A DNA stretch of 64,000 nt from Kordiimonas laminariae (GTDB taxonomy: Bacteria > Pseudomonadota > Alphaproteobacteria > Sphingomonadales > Kordiimonadaceae), in NCBI RefSeq assembly GCF_023008165.1, contig NZ_JAKQZA010000002.1, positions 1 through 64,000 of the forward strand, in the 5' to 3' direction. Positions 16,334-26,836 of this stretch are shown here, one piece after another. The position numbers and the translations under genes are program-made. Position 1 is the first letter of the stretch; each line of letters starts with the position of its first letter. Under the pieces are notes generated by a model. It searched no databases. It had not been told where the DNA came from and worked only from the letters and a program-made list of their open reading frames with translations.

Positions 16334-16843
16334 TTATCGTAAGACCAAACGTCTTATCCGTCCCAGAAAAAAGGCAACCGGCGCATATGAAAAAGCTGTT
16401 ACCAACCACTGCACTAAAAGTGGTTGCACAGGAATGAGGGACCTTTCAACAGCTGACACTATCACCCAGGAAACTGCGTATAAGCCAAAGGACATTAGTC
16501 CAAAAACAATCCAATGCACCAATTTGTTCCGGCCTTTATAGTGTTTCAACTGATTGAGCACAAAAAGGCGCGTAAACAGTAAAATCAACATATTCAGACC
16601 AAGTGGTACCGAAAGCCATAAATCGAGCCAAAACCCTAAAATGGCACATGCACCGTACGGCATGAGAAGTGGACGTGATGAAAGCCAATAGAATACAGCT
16701 ATCAGAACCAGATTGGGGACAACCACATTAGCAGCGCCTGTTCCAATAGGTACAAGCATTAAAATAGCAAGGAAAAATGCCGAAACTACAGGAAGTAATC
16801 CCGCAGGGCCGCTAGCAACCATCGGAGAGCGTATTTTATTCAT
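16334..16843 (-). CDS. mreD: MreD rod-shape determining membrane protein
   Basis: A 169-residue protein with five or six hydrophobic helices, short loops and a basic C-terminal end (GRIRRLVLR), matching MreD in size and position. It bridges MreC with the rest of the elongasome in the inner membrane. Sequence conservation in this family is low, so the identification depends mostly on its place between mreC and mrdA. The start overlaps the 3' end of mreC by 8 bases. Confidence 0.9.
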   Translation of the reverse strand: MNKIRSPMVASGPAGLLPVVSAFFLAILMLVPIGTGAANVVVPNLVLIAVFYWLSSRPLLMPYGACAILGFWLDLWLSVPLGLNMLILLFTRLFVLNQLKHYKGRNKLVHWIVFGLMSFGLYAVSWVIVSAVERSLIPVQPLLVQWLVTAFSYAPVAFFLGRIRRLVLR

Positions 16844-17729
16844 TGCCCTGCTCCGCCTCCAAAAGCTCTACATCCTCAGGTACAGCCTGATAATCCATCA
16901 CACGTACATAGTTAAGCTTATCAAGCAAACCAAGCGGTTCCAGTGTGATAATATCTGCATCAATATTTGAAACCCGAGCGACAGGAATATCCGGAGGAAA
17001 AACACCCCCATGCCCAGATGTTAAAAATCTGTCACCTACACGAATATCAGCTTCTTCTGGAAAAAAGCGAAGTCGCATGAAAACTTCATTCTGTCCTTCT
17101 GCGATCGCGAGCTCACCTGAACGTTCCAATCTTACAGGTACTCTGCTGTTCAGGTCAGTAACTAATAAAACTCTGCTACTTAGAAAACCTACATGAAGCA
17201 CACGGCCCACAAGACCTTCACTATCCACTACAGGCAAATTATAGCGTACGTTGTCACGGCTACCTGCCCCGATAAGGATACTACGCTCAAACGCACCGCC
17301 GCCAACACCAATCACACGCGCTGTTGCTGCCGGTGTTACTTCTCGTTTTGGTACTTTAAGAATTGTGCGTAATTGTTCGTTTTCACGACTTAACTGCATT
17401 GCAGCTTCCCGCCACTGTTTCAGGCGAGCGTTTTCATCTTTAAGTGTTTCATTTTCTAGATAAATGTCGGAAACACCAACAATTCTTTCGAGCCCGGACT
17501 GTACAGCACGAACAGGCTTTTCAAGTAGCGTAAGGATAGGAGAAACAACATCACCTGCATACGCACGTACCTGCGCCGGGACAGCAGTATTAAATACTTC
17601 CATCCCAAGGAATATGATTGCGATAACCAGATAAAGCCACAGCGCATCTCTGCCGCGGTTTGAACGTCTCGCCCCACCACCAGAAAAATTCGCTGATTGC
17701 AGTCTCGTCGCCAGCGCTCTTCCCCTCAC
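16836..17729 (-). CDS. mreC: MreC rod-shape determining protein
   Basis: A 297-residue bitopic protein. A basic cytoplasmic start is followed by one membrane helix (about 31-47), a coiled coil (about 75-118, LENETLKDENARLKQWREAAMQLSRENEQL) and the beta-rich periplasmic domain with ARVIGVGG, VDSEGLVGRV and LTSGHGGVFPPDIPVA, all typical of MreC. It organises PBP2/RodA around MreB. Start is GTG at 17729; the ribosome site is weak. It follows mreB by 22 bases. Confidence 0.95.
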   Translation of the reverse strand: MRGRALATRLQSANFSGGGARRSNRGRDALWLYLVIAIIFLGMEVFNTAVPAQVRAYAGDVVSPILTLLEKPVRAVQSGLERIVGVSDIYLENETLKDENARLKQWREAAMQLSRENEQLRTILKVPKREVTPAATARVIGVGGGAFERSILIGAGSRDNVRYNLPVVDSEGLVGRVLHVGFLSSRVLLVTDLNSRVPVRLERSGELAIAEGQNEVFMRLRFFPEEADIRVGDRFLTSGHGGVFPPDIPVARVSNIDADIITLEPLGLLDKLNYVRVMDYQAVPEDVELLEAEQGNE

Positions 17730-17751
17730 TACGCCGTTTTAGCCTAATGGT

Positions 17752-18786
<1,035 letters not shown>

Positions 18787-18958
18787 TTAGCGCCTCTTAT
18801 TTTTGCGGTTCCAATTACTGTGGAAGACGACTCCCTAGTGCGGTTATGCGGCACTTATCTCTTCCAGACAAGAGCCATTACACATGATTAGGGCGAGTTT
18901 TTGATTTTTCTGCATTTTTTTAGCCTTTTCGGGCTTAAATCACACAAATTATTTTAAA

Positions 18959-19699
18959 TTAAAGCCAATTTATGAAGGCCGTATAACGTTCGTGATACAG
19001 CTCAGGAGCAAAAATCAAGATACCGGATGAAATACCATTGTTAGTGGCATGCAAAAGCATGGCAGGATAGATAGACTTTGTTCTCTGGAATATGTACCCG
19101 AATGTCAGGCCCGCGACGAATAATATTGGCATAGTGTCTAGATCAAAATGTGCCGCAGCAAATACAAATGAACTTACAATCAACGCCATAATAGATCCGA
19201 TCTTCTGTTCAAGCGCTGTTTGCAGATATCCTCTAAAAATAATTTCCTCAATAACCGGTGCAAAGACCACGATACACATGAGAAGAAGTATAGAAGACAA
19301 CGAGCCTAAAGAATCTCCCGCCATAATGATCAAAGCTTCAGTTTCAGGCTGCCCATCAGTCTCAACAAAGGTATCATACGCATATCCAAAGGCTAACAAG
19401 GCAAAGAGAACAGTACCCACGAGTATAGAGGTTTTCTTGCCGCTGATTTGAATAGGCTTAAACCCAACGCTTCCATAAGCATTCGCTCTTTCCATCCCCA
19501 CAAATACCGAAAGCGTCAAGATCGTTAAAAATATCGTGCTGGCGATCAAGCCTAGCTCTGTCATTTCTATTTGTAAAATGGCCGCCACAACGGCTACAAG
19601 AAGAGCCACAATAATCTGCAATACCGGATATGCGATCACCAGCAATATGGCGATGACAATCATGCTACCCTTATCTACCTGACCTTGATTTGTATTCAT
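18959..19699 (-). CDS. CPBP-family intramembrane protease (Abi-like), copy 1
   Basis: About 246 residues with six to eight membrane helices and the CPBP/Rce1 signature EEIIFRGYLQ (glutamate pair plus Arg, about 150-160), followed by the histidine motif AAAHFD and a final YPAMLLHATNN. These residues coordinate metal inside the membrane. Start ATG at 19699 is preferred (AGAGGG just upstream, polar MNTNQGQ start). Bacterial CPBP proteins are linked to bacteriocin self-immunity or prenylated-peptide processing, but the role here is unknown. It is a clear paralogue of the gene upstream. Confidence 0.85.
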   Translation of the reverse strand: MNTNQGQVDKGSMIVIAILLVIAYPVLQIIVALLVAVVAAILQIEMTELGLIASTIFLTILTLSVFVGMERANAYGSVGFKPIQISGKKTSILVGTVLFALLAFGYAYDTFVETDGQPETEALIIMAGDSLGSLSSILLLMCIVVFAPVIEEIIFRGYLQTALEQKIGSIMALIVSSFVFAAAHFDLDTMPILFVAGLTFGYIFQRTKSIYPAMLLHATNNGISSGILIFAPELYHERYTAFINWL

Positions 19700-19795
19700 A
19701 TACCCTCTCCCCTTCCCTATCTTTCGATATAAGAGAGGGAAATCAGGCTGCAAGGTCCTGCAATAGCAAACGCCGTTTTCTGAATGAATGCGCTA

Positions 19796-20551
19796 TCAGG
19801 CAACGAAGAACAGCTGATAAACCACCGCCAATGAATTGTTCAGTATATGAAGTAAAATCACAGTCCATAGAGATCTGGTTCTAACGAACAACACCCCAAA
19901 CCCCACACCCAAAATGAAATAAAGAGGGAAAACAGCGAGATTAAAATGGATGATGGCAAAAAGCACAGAAGTTATCAGTACCGCAATCTGGGGATTATAT
20001 TTCTTCTCAAGTGAATTCTGGATATACCCTCGAAACACAATTTCTTCGATAATCGGCGCAACAATAATCACCATTAAATAGGTTAATATTGCCATGATAC
20101 CAATGCCGCCGTCCTTTGAAGCGGTGAGCATCTTTTCTCCAGCACCGTTTTGAATAAGTTCAACTGCTTCTGGCTGCAGGGACGCATATAAACCACTTGC
20201 AACTCTTATTGCGACAAAAGCAATAAAAACCCAAAAAAGCGCGTTCGCAATTGTAAAGTCACCCTTTTGAAAACCAATTACTCTTTGGTAGTCAACACCG
20301 CCCTTTGAAACGTCTTTAAATACCCAAAAACACAGGCACACCGCCGTACCATAAACTGAAAGAACACCAATATCGTCTGTGGTTATTGGGCTATCCTCCC
20401 CGTAAAAACCACTGTAAACACCAAGGATAAAGCCAAAAATTAACTGAGATACAAACCAAACGAAAAAGGCAGTCGTTGCACGAGATCCGGTTAGTTCATA
20501 TGGTTCAGGTGCTTGTTTTTCTTCTTCAAGAACTTCATTTAAATCAGACAT
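19796..20551 (-). CDS. CPBP-family intramembrane protease (Abi-like), copy 2
   Basis: 251 residues with a long acidic cytoplasmic start (SDLNEVLEEEKQAPEPYEL), then about eight membrane helices. It contains EEIVFRGYIQNSLEKK, the AIIHFNLAVFPLYF histidine region and LLHILNNSL, aligning throughout with copy 1. Same strand, 96 bases before copy 1, so the two form a tandem duplicated pair that is probably co-transcribed. Two 12-bp palindromes lie directly upstream of its ATG. A protease active site is complete by eye; substrate unknown. Confidence 0.86.
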   Translation of the reverse strand: MSDLNEVLEEEKQAPEPYELTGSRATTAFFVWFVSQLIFGFILGVYSGFYGEDSPITTDDIGVLSVYGTAVCLCFWVFKDVSKGGVDYQRVIGFQKGDFTIANALFWVFIAFVAIRVASGLYASLQPEAVELIQNGAGEKMLTASKDGGIGIMAILTYLMVIIVAPIIEEIVFRGYIQNSLEKKYNPQIAVLITSVLFAIIHFNLAVFPLYFILGVGFGVLFVRTRSLWTVILLHILNNSLAVVYQLFFVA

Positions 20552-20568
20552 AAAAAATCAACATTAAT

Positions 20569-20611
20569 TGCACTAATGCACCAAACTTTAGCCATGTAAT
20601 GCATTAATGCA
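20569..20611. promoter_or_regulatory. pair of 12-bp palindromes upstream of the CPBP genes
   Basis: TGCACTAATGCA (20569-20580, one mismatch from a palindrome) and TGCATTAATGCA (20600-20611, perfect) are centred 31 bp, about three helical turns, apart. They lie 18-60 bases upstream of the CPBP copy 2 start, where a promoter would be. Spacing on one DNA face suggests cooperative binding of a dimeric regulator (inference). Confidence 0.6.
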
Positions 20612-20620
20612 ACCCTGTAC

Positions 20621-20647
20621 AAAAACGGCCCCGCAATGGAGGCCGTT
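20621..20647 (-). terminator. Rho-independent terminator of leuA
   Basis: On the minus strand, 21 bases after the leuA stop, AACGGCC pairs with GGCCGTT around a 10-base loop and is followed by a T-tract. This separates leuA from the CPBP genes. Confidence 0.85.
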
Positions 20648-20668
20648 CGGTCGTTTATCTTTCTGGCC

Positions 20669-22219
20669 TTAAGCAGACATGGGTTCAGGCGCGGTTTTCT
20701 GCCTCTTCACCATTAGCTTATTAACCGCAGACACATAAGCCCTAGCGGCGGCAGTAACGGTATCTTCATGGGCACCCTGCCCGTTTACAGTGCGGCCATC
20801 ATGCTCAAGCCTTACTGTGCATTCTGCCTGAGCGTCTGTACCTTGCGTTACAGCATGCACCTGGAAAAGCTGTAAGTGTGGTTGCATTTCAATGGTTTCT
20901 TTAATGGCATTAAACACGGCGTCTACAGGTCCTGCGCCGTAGGTAACTGTTTTATGCTTGTCGCCATCAATAGTCATTGTGATGTCAGAGATAGCTGTAC
21001 CGTTGGTCGACGAGTGCGTATTGACCGAGATCACCTGCATACGGTTAGCCCATGTAGCTACTTCATCATCTACAAGAGCAACGATATCTTCATCATAGAT
21101 ATTCTTCTTACGGTCGCCTAATTCTTTAAAGCGTCGGAAACATTCCTGAAATGCATTATCGCCCAGCTCATACCCAAGTTCCGCAAGTTTATCGGCAAAC
21201 GCATGACGCCCTGAATGCTTACCCATCACAAGTGAGGATTTTGTAACACCTACACTCTCTGGGGTCATAATTTCATAGGTTTCAGCGTTCTTTAAAACGC
21301 CGTCCTGGTGGATACCACTTTCATGAGCGAATGCGTTTGCACCAACGATCGCTTTATTATTCTGAACCGTAAAACCCGTTACCGTGGAAACAAGCTTGCT
21401 AGCACGCATAATCTCGGTGGATTCAATATTAGTATAATAAGGTAATGCATCGCCGCGAGTTTTAAGTGCCATCACCACTTCTTCCATCGCCGCGTTACCA
21501 GCACGTTCACCAATGCCGTTGATCGTACATTCTATCTGGCGCGCGCCACCCGCAACACCTGCAAGCGAATTGGCAACAGCCAAACCAAGGTCATTATGAC
21601 AGTGGGTGGAAAAGATAGCCTTATCAGAGTTCGGTACATTCTCAATAACCGAACGGAACATATGTTCATATTCCGCCGGTGTTGCGTACCCAACCGTATC
21701 CGGCAGGTTAATTGTTGTGGCACCAGCTTTAATCGCAGTTTCCACCGCGCGGTAAAGAAATTCAAGCTCTGTGCGGGTTGCGTCTTCCGCACTCCACTCC
21801 ACATCATCCACAAAACCACGTGCATGGCTCACCGATTTGTGCACCGCCTCAATAACCGCCTCAGGCTCCATATTCAGCTTTACTTTCATATGAAGTGGGC
21901 TTGTTGCGATAAAGGTGTGAATACGACCTGAATTAGCAGGTTTCAAAGCTTCAGCAGCTCGGTCAATATCGCCGAGGGCAGCGCGAGCAAGCGAACACAC
22001 TGTGGAATCTTTAATGCGTTCCGCAATTTGCCGTACACATTCAAAATCCCCGTTTGAGGCAATTGCAAAGCCAGCCTCAATTACATCCACTTTCATGGCT
22101 TCAAGGGTTTCTGCGATACGTAATTTTTCTTCTAGCGTCATGGATGCGCCCGGAGATTGCTCTCCATCACGCAAGGTGGTGTCAAATATTCTCACACGGT
22201 TTGCTTCACTGTGTGACAT
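20669..22219 (-). CDS. leuA: 2-isopropylmalate synthase
   Basis: A 516-residue enzyme condensing acetyl-CoA with 2-oxoisovalerate in the first committed step of leucine synthesis. The catalytic TIM barrel opens with [16 protein letters not shown] (about 11-26, metal and substrate site). [18 protein letters not shown] provides the metal histidines, and [14 protein letters not shown] is typical. A C-terminal leucine-sensing regulatory domain (about 390-500) is present, so feedback inhibition is expected. AAGG lies close before the ATG. It is the downstream end of the ilv-leu group. Confidence 0.96.
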   Translation of the reverse strand: MSHSEANRVRIFDTTLRDGEQSPGASMTLEEKLRIAETLEAMKVDVIEAGFAIASNGDFECVRQIAERIKDSTVCSLARAALGDIDRAAEALKPANSGRIHTFIATSPLHMKVKLNMEPEAVIEAVHKSVSHARGFVDDVEWSAEDATRTELEFLYRAVETAIKAGATTINLPDTVGYATPAEYEHMFRSVIENVPNSDKAIFSTHCHNDLGLAVANSLAGVAGGARQIECTINGIGERAGNAAMEEVVMALKTRGDALPYYTNIESTEIMRASKLVSTVTGFTVQNNKAIVGANAFAHESGIHQDGVLKNAETYEIMTPESVGVTKSSLVMGKHSGRHAFADKLAELGYELGDNAFQECFRRFKELGDRKKNIYDEDIVALVDDEVATWANRMQVISVNTHSSTNGTAISDITMTIDGDKHKTVTYGAGPVDAVFNAIKETIEMQPHLQLFQVHAVTQGTDAQAECTVRLEHDGRTVNGQGAHEDTVTAAARAYVSAVNKLMVKRQKTAPEPMSA

Positions 22220-22308
22220 GGCCTTAATCCTGATATTGCTGTTAATCTAAGTTGTTGCGAGTTTGGCGATACCCTTAAACACAAAGCACTAAGGCTTTAT
22301 TCAAGTGT

Positions 22309-22461
22309 TTAAGGGCCGATAAGTCGACCAGCACCAAGAAGGAGAAGGCTGAGAAGAAGCCCAGACATAGCAAATGCAAAAGCTTCCGCTTTCATTTTCT
22401 GCTGCGCACGAGAGATAGCAATCGCCCGCGCTTTTTTCTTATGTCTCATTGCTTCATTCAT
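22309..22461 (-). CDS. possible 50-residue single-helix membrane protein
   Basis: A short frame gives 50 residues: a strongly basic start (NEAMRHKKKARAIAISRAQQK) then a hydrophobic helix (about 27-44, with LLLSLLLLGAG) and a short end. The K/R-rich start and single helix give a credible inner-membrane miniprotein, N-in. The ribosome site is poor, and no family is recognised. It lies between the GNAT gene and leuA on the same strand, bordered upstream by a long inverted repeat. Confidence 0.45.
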   Translation of the reverse strand: MNEAMRHKKKARAIAISRAQQKMKAEAFAFAMSGLLLSLLLLGAGRLIGP

Positions 22462-22480
22462 ATTGTGGTTTCACACTGCC

Positions 22481-22568
22481 ATTTACGCAATAATAAGTTC
22501 GAAACAAACACTTATCACATTATAATATTTTAGCAATACAGTTTATTAAGTAATATTATTGCGTAAAT
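22481..22568. repeat. 88-bp element bounded by 15-bp perfect inverted repeats
   Basis: ATTTACGCAATAATA (22481-22495) is exactly inverted at 22554-22568 (TATTATTGCGTAAAT), enclosing 58 bp of A+T-rich DNA. The outer ten bases equal the left half-site of the putative operator in front of marR at 29776. No flanking target duplication is evident. It may be a looped pair of operator half-sites or a miniature element; nothing else is encoded between. Confidence 0.6.
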
Positions 22569-22607
22569 TTCTTAAAAAAACGTCAAACAAAGTATATTTG
22601 CCATTCA

Positions 22608-23144
22608 TCACTCAATATTCAGGACATAATAATACTCATCGCACCATTCACCTTTCACGAACGACGCTTTTTCATGCAGCTCAGATTGTTCGAAACCAAG
22701 TTTCAAGAGCACTTTTTCGGACGCAATGTTACGGGCATCGGTTTCTGCTTTGGCCTGTTTCACACCAACCGCCTTGGCAACCGCTGGGATTACATCCTTC
22801 AGCGCTTCACCAACATAACGGTTACCGTGTGCTGAACGATTTAAGCTATAGCCGATACCGATATCAGGATTACCGTCTATCTTGATACCAAGACCAATGT
22901 CCCCCACCGCTTTACCACTGGACTTTTCTTCAATCACAAGCTGGAACCATTCTCCTTCAGGAAAAGGTTCAATAGCTGACATTTTTTCACAAAAGGCCTG
23001 AGACCTCTCTAGCGAATACGGGTAATCCCATAGGGTATAACGCGCAACCTCTTCATCATCCCGCCAACTGTGAAAGGCTTCCGCATCATCTTTTCTGAAC
23101 CGCCGAATAATAAGCCGTTCTGTTTCAATTGGAAAAATATCCAT
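22608..23144 (-). CDS. GNAT N-acetyltransferase, RimJ/RimL-like
   Basis: A 178-residue acetyltransferase of the RimJ/L type: ETERLIIRRFRKDDAEAFHSW at the start, the acceptor-side WFQLVIEEKSSGKAVGDIGL strand, and the acetyl-CoA region IGYSLNRSAHGNRYVGEALK (about 96-115; the usual RGxGY/A signature is HGNRY). RimJ-like enzymes acetylate protein N-termini or small amines; the substrate here is unknown. GAGGAAAT precedes the ATG. It lies between the ilvC terminator and leuA. Confidence 0.85.
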   Translation of the reverse strand: MDIFPIETERLIIRRFRKDDAEAFHSWRDDEEVARYTLWDYPYSLERSQAFCEKMSAIEPFPEGEWFQLVIEEKSSGKAVGDIGLGIKIDGNPDIGIGYSLNRSAHGNRYVGEALKDVIPAVAKAVGVKQAKAETDARNIASEKVLLKLGFEQSELHEKASFVKGEWCDEYYYVLNIE

Positions 23145-23183
23145 AATTTCCTCGCTGTTATTCTATCTGTATTACGTAATAAA

Positions 23184-23211
23184 AAAAGGCGACCTGTAAA
23201 GGCCGCCTTTT
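23184..23211 (-). terminator. terminator between ilvC and the GNAT gene
   Basis: AAAAGGCG and CGCCTTTT pair around a 12-base loop. On the minus strand the hairpin is followed by a T-run, 23 bases past the ilvC stop. Confidence 0.85.
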
Positions 23212-23234
23212 CAACTCAGATAGGAAAAACTATT

Positions 23235-24287
<1,053 letters not shown>

Positions 24288-24298
24288 CTAAATATAAG

Positions 24299-24823
24299 TT
24301 ATAGCCCGGCTTCGCCGCGACTAAGGGCAACAGCCCCTGTTCGTGCGGCCTCAACGAGGCCTAATTCTTTCATCAAATCAATAAAGGCGTTGATCTTCTC
24401 CGCTGATCCGGTGAGTTCAAACACAAAGCTCTCTGTTGTGCTATCAACTGCGCGTGCCCGGAAAGCCTCTGCAAGCCGAAGCGCTTCAACACGCCTGTCA
24501 CCCGTGCCTGAAACCTTCACAAGGGCAAGCTCACGGGCTACAAACGGGCCATCTATCGTCAAGTCGGCTACTCTGTGTACAGGTACAAGGCGGTCTAGCT
24601 GCGCTTTAATCTGCTCAATCACCATAGAAGTGCCAGAGGTGACAACAGTAATACGCGAGCGCGCTTCGCCTTTACCAACGGCAGCCACAGTAAGACTTTC
24701 AATATTATAACCACGGCCAGAGAACAGGCCAATTACGCGGGCAAGAACCCCTGCTTCGTTATCAACAATGACACTGATTGTATGTCGTTGAATTGGGCCA
24801 ATTTCTTTCATCGAACCATCCAT
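24299..24823 (-). CDS. ilvN: acetolactate synthase small (regulatory) subunit
   Basis: 174 residues. An ACT domain (RHTISVIVDNEAGVLARVIGLFSGRGYNIESL, about 10-40) binds valine for feedback inhibition; a second ACT-like half follows (TRTGAV end). Start ATG at 24823 is chosen: GGAAAG lies 8 bases upstream and it leaves 22 bases to the ilvB stop, whereas a longer in-frame start would overlap ilvB. It activates and regulates IlvB. The name ilvH would be equally valid. Confidence 0.95.
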   Translation of the reverse strand: MDGSMKEIGPIQRHTISVIVDNEAGVLARVIGLFSGRGYNIESLTVAAVGKGEARSRITVVTSGTSMVIEQIKAQLDRLVPVHRVADLTIDGPFVARELALVKVSGTGDRRVEALRLAEAFRARAVDSTTESFVFELTGSAEKINAFIDLMKELGLVEAARTGAVALSRGEAGL

Positions 24824-24845
24824 CTTATTATCTTTCCGTGCCAGA

Positions 24846-26630
24846 TTAAACGACAGCGAGCGCTTCGTCATCTTTTGGTTTGCTTACACCGTCACCCGGT
24901 AACATCATTTCATTGTGAGCAGCACCAGCTGGAACCATCGGGAAACAGTTCTCAAGCTTGGCAACCCGGCAATCCATCACTACAGGGCCATCATGATTAA
25001 GCATTTCTTCAATGGCAGCATCCAGATTATCAGGATGATCAACCATAATACCTTTCATGCCGTAAGCTTCTGCAAGGGCCACAAAATCAGGCAGGGAATC
25101 GGAATAGCTTTCAGAATGGCGACCTTCATAGGAAAGATCCTGCCACTGGCGCACCATGCCCATAAATTCATTATTCATAATGAAGATTTTCACGGGCAAT
25201 TTATATTGCGCCATGGTGCCAAGTTCTTGGATATTCATCTGAATAGAAGCTTCACCAGCCACATCAATGCAGAGCTTATCAGGAAAGGCGATTTGTGCCC
25301 CGATAGCCGCAGGCAGGCCGTAGCCCATAGTCCCTAAGCCACCAGAAGTAAGCCATGCATTGGGACGGTCAAAGCCCAAGAACTGTGCGGCCCACATCTG
25401 GTGTTGGCCAACTTCTGTTGAAATAACCGCATCACGATCTTTTACAAAATGCTGCAATCGCTCAAGCGCTTTTTGCGGCATGATAATATCTTCACTATCT
25501 TCATAGTTTAAGCATTTGCGTGCACGCCAATGATTAATCTGATCCCACCATGCATTCAGTGGCGGCTGCCCTTCCGAACAGTTTTCTTCTTTCCAGATAG
25601 CAATCATGCGCTCAAGCACAGATCTCGCATCCCCAACAACAGGGATATCCACCTGTACGTTTTTGTTGATAGAAGAAAGATCGATATCCACATGGATTTT
25701 CTTCGATCCTGGCGAGAACTTATCAATAGCGCCGGTAACCCGGTCATCAAACCTTGCACCAATACAAAGCATTACGTCACAATCATGCATGGCATGGTTT
25801 GCTTCCCATGTACCGTGCATGCCAAGCATGCCAAGAAACTGGTTATCACTTGCTGGATAAGCGCCAAGTCCCATAAGGGTACTGGTCACTGGCATACCCG
25901 TAAGTTTTGCAAACTCACGCAACAGCTTTGAAGCCTCTGGGCCAGAATTAATGATACCACCGCCAGAATAAATAATCGGGCGCATACCTTTGGAAAGTGC
26001 TTTAACGGCTTCACGGATTGCTGTTTCATCGCCGTGCATCTGTGGACGGTAAGTGCGGTGCTCTGCATGCTCGGAAACTTGATAAGCTGCTTTTTCAATC
26101 TGCACATCTTTCGGCATATCTATAACCACAGGCCCCGGACGACCGTTTGTAGCCACATAGAAAGCTTCATGAAGAACCGTTGGTACATCTGATGTTTCTT
26201 TTACCAGATAGTTATGCTTGGTACAGGGGCGCGTGATACCAACCGTGTCAGCTTCCTGGAAAGCATCATTACCAATAAGATGGCGCGCCACTTGCCCCGT
26301 AATACAAATAAGCGGGATACTATCAAGCATCGCGTCAGTAAGGCCCGTAACAGCGTTCGTGGCCCCCGGCCCTGATGTTACAAGAACAACACCCGGCTTG
26401 CCTGTTGCCCGTGCATAGCCTTCAGCTGCATGGGTTGCGGCCTGTTCGTGGCGCACAAGGATATGCTTGATTTTATCCTGCTTGAAAATCTCATCATAAA
26501 TTGGAAGGACAGCGCCGCCCGGGTATCCGAAAATGACTTCCACACCAAGATCCGTAAGCGCTTTCAGAATCATCTGCGCACCACTCATCTCGGTCGTCGT
26601 ATCAATTGTCGTAGCCTCAGCTTGTGTCAT
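24846..26630 (-). CDS. ilvB: acetolactate synthase large (catalytic) subunit
   Basis: 594 residues, thiamine-diphosphate- and FAD-dependent. Motifs: GYPGGAVLPIYDEI and HEQAATHAAEGYARATGKPGV (catalytic Glu), the FAD region around GMLGMHGTWEANHAM and GARFDDRVTG, and the ThDP/Mg motif near DVAGEASIQMNIQELGT, where GDG is GEA. The GEA form (rather than GDG/GDA) is a mild variation in a normally Asp-containing position. It heads the ilvB-ilvN-ilvC set and is preceded by a structured leader. Confidence 0.95.
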   Translation of the reverse strand: MTQAEATTIDTTTEMSGAQMILKALTDLGVEVIFGYPGGAVLPIYDEIFKQDKIKHILVRHEQAATHAAEGYARATGKPGVVLVTSGPGATNAVTGLTDAMLDSIPLICITGQVARHLIGNDAFQEADTVGITRPCTKHNYLVKETSDVPTVLHEAFYVATNGRPGPVVIDMPKDVQIEKAAYQVSEHAEHRTYRPQMHGDETAIREAVKALSKGMRPIIYSGGGIINSGPEASKLLREFAKLTGMPVTSTLMGLGAYPASDNQFLGMLGMHGTWEANHAMHDCDVMLCIGARFDDRVTGAIDKFSPGSKKIHVDIDLSSINKNVQVDIPVVGDARSVLERMIAIWKEENCSEGQPPLNAWWDQINHWRARKCLNYEDSEDIIMPQKALERLQHFVKDRDAVISTEVGQHQMWAAQFLGFDRPNAWLTSGGLGTMGYGLPAAIGAQIAFPDKLCIDVAGEASIQMNIQELGTMAQYKLPVKIFIMNNEFMGMVRQWQDLSYEGRHSESYSDSLPDFVALAEAYGMKGIMVDHPDNLDAAIEEMLNHDGPVVMDCRVAKLENCFPMVPAGAAHNEMMLPGDGVSKPKDDEALAVV

Positions 26631-26699
26631 CGCTTTCAGTCCATACCAATTACTAGCCCGATGACGTGCCCACTTTGGCTACTCGTGCCTCCCTCATAA

Positions 26700-26810
26700 C
26701 AGTTGGGGGCGCTAAAAAGCGCCCCCAGGGGGTGGGTCTCGTCACAGTCTGGAACCTACTTGGGCTGAAGGTTCCATAGTATCAACACCTGGGCTGGTTA
26801 GGTGTCGATA
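26700..26810 (-). promoter_or_regulatory. structured ilvB leader with three tandem hairpins
   Basis: Reading toward ilvB, three perfect hairpins follow each other: ACACCT/AGGTGT (26785-26805), GGAACCT/AGGTTCC (26751-26775) and a 10-bp TGGGGGCGCT/AGCGCCCCCA stem with a four-base loop (26704-26727). The last has no T-tail after it, so it is not a standard terminator. Short frames (11 codons from 26780; 14 codons from 26698) contain only a few Val/Leu codons, so a classical leader peptide is doubtful. It lies 74-175 bases before the ilvB ATG. Confidence 0.6.
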
Positions 26811-26836
26811 AAACCCTTTTATTGTACGATTATTAC

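Noticed and set aside
24824-24871. upstream start for ilvN giving 16 extra residues
   Set aside because: It would overlap the end of ilvB and lacks a good ribosome site, whereas the ATG at 24823 has GGAAAG 8 bases upstream.
26704-26727. G+C-rich hairpin as an intrinsic terminator
   Set aside because: No T-run follows the stem on either strand; the T residues are in the loop. Treated as a leader structure.
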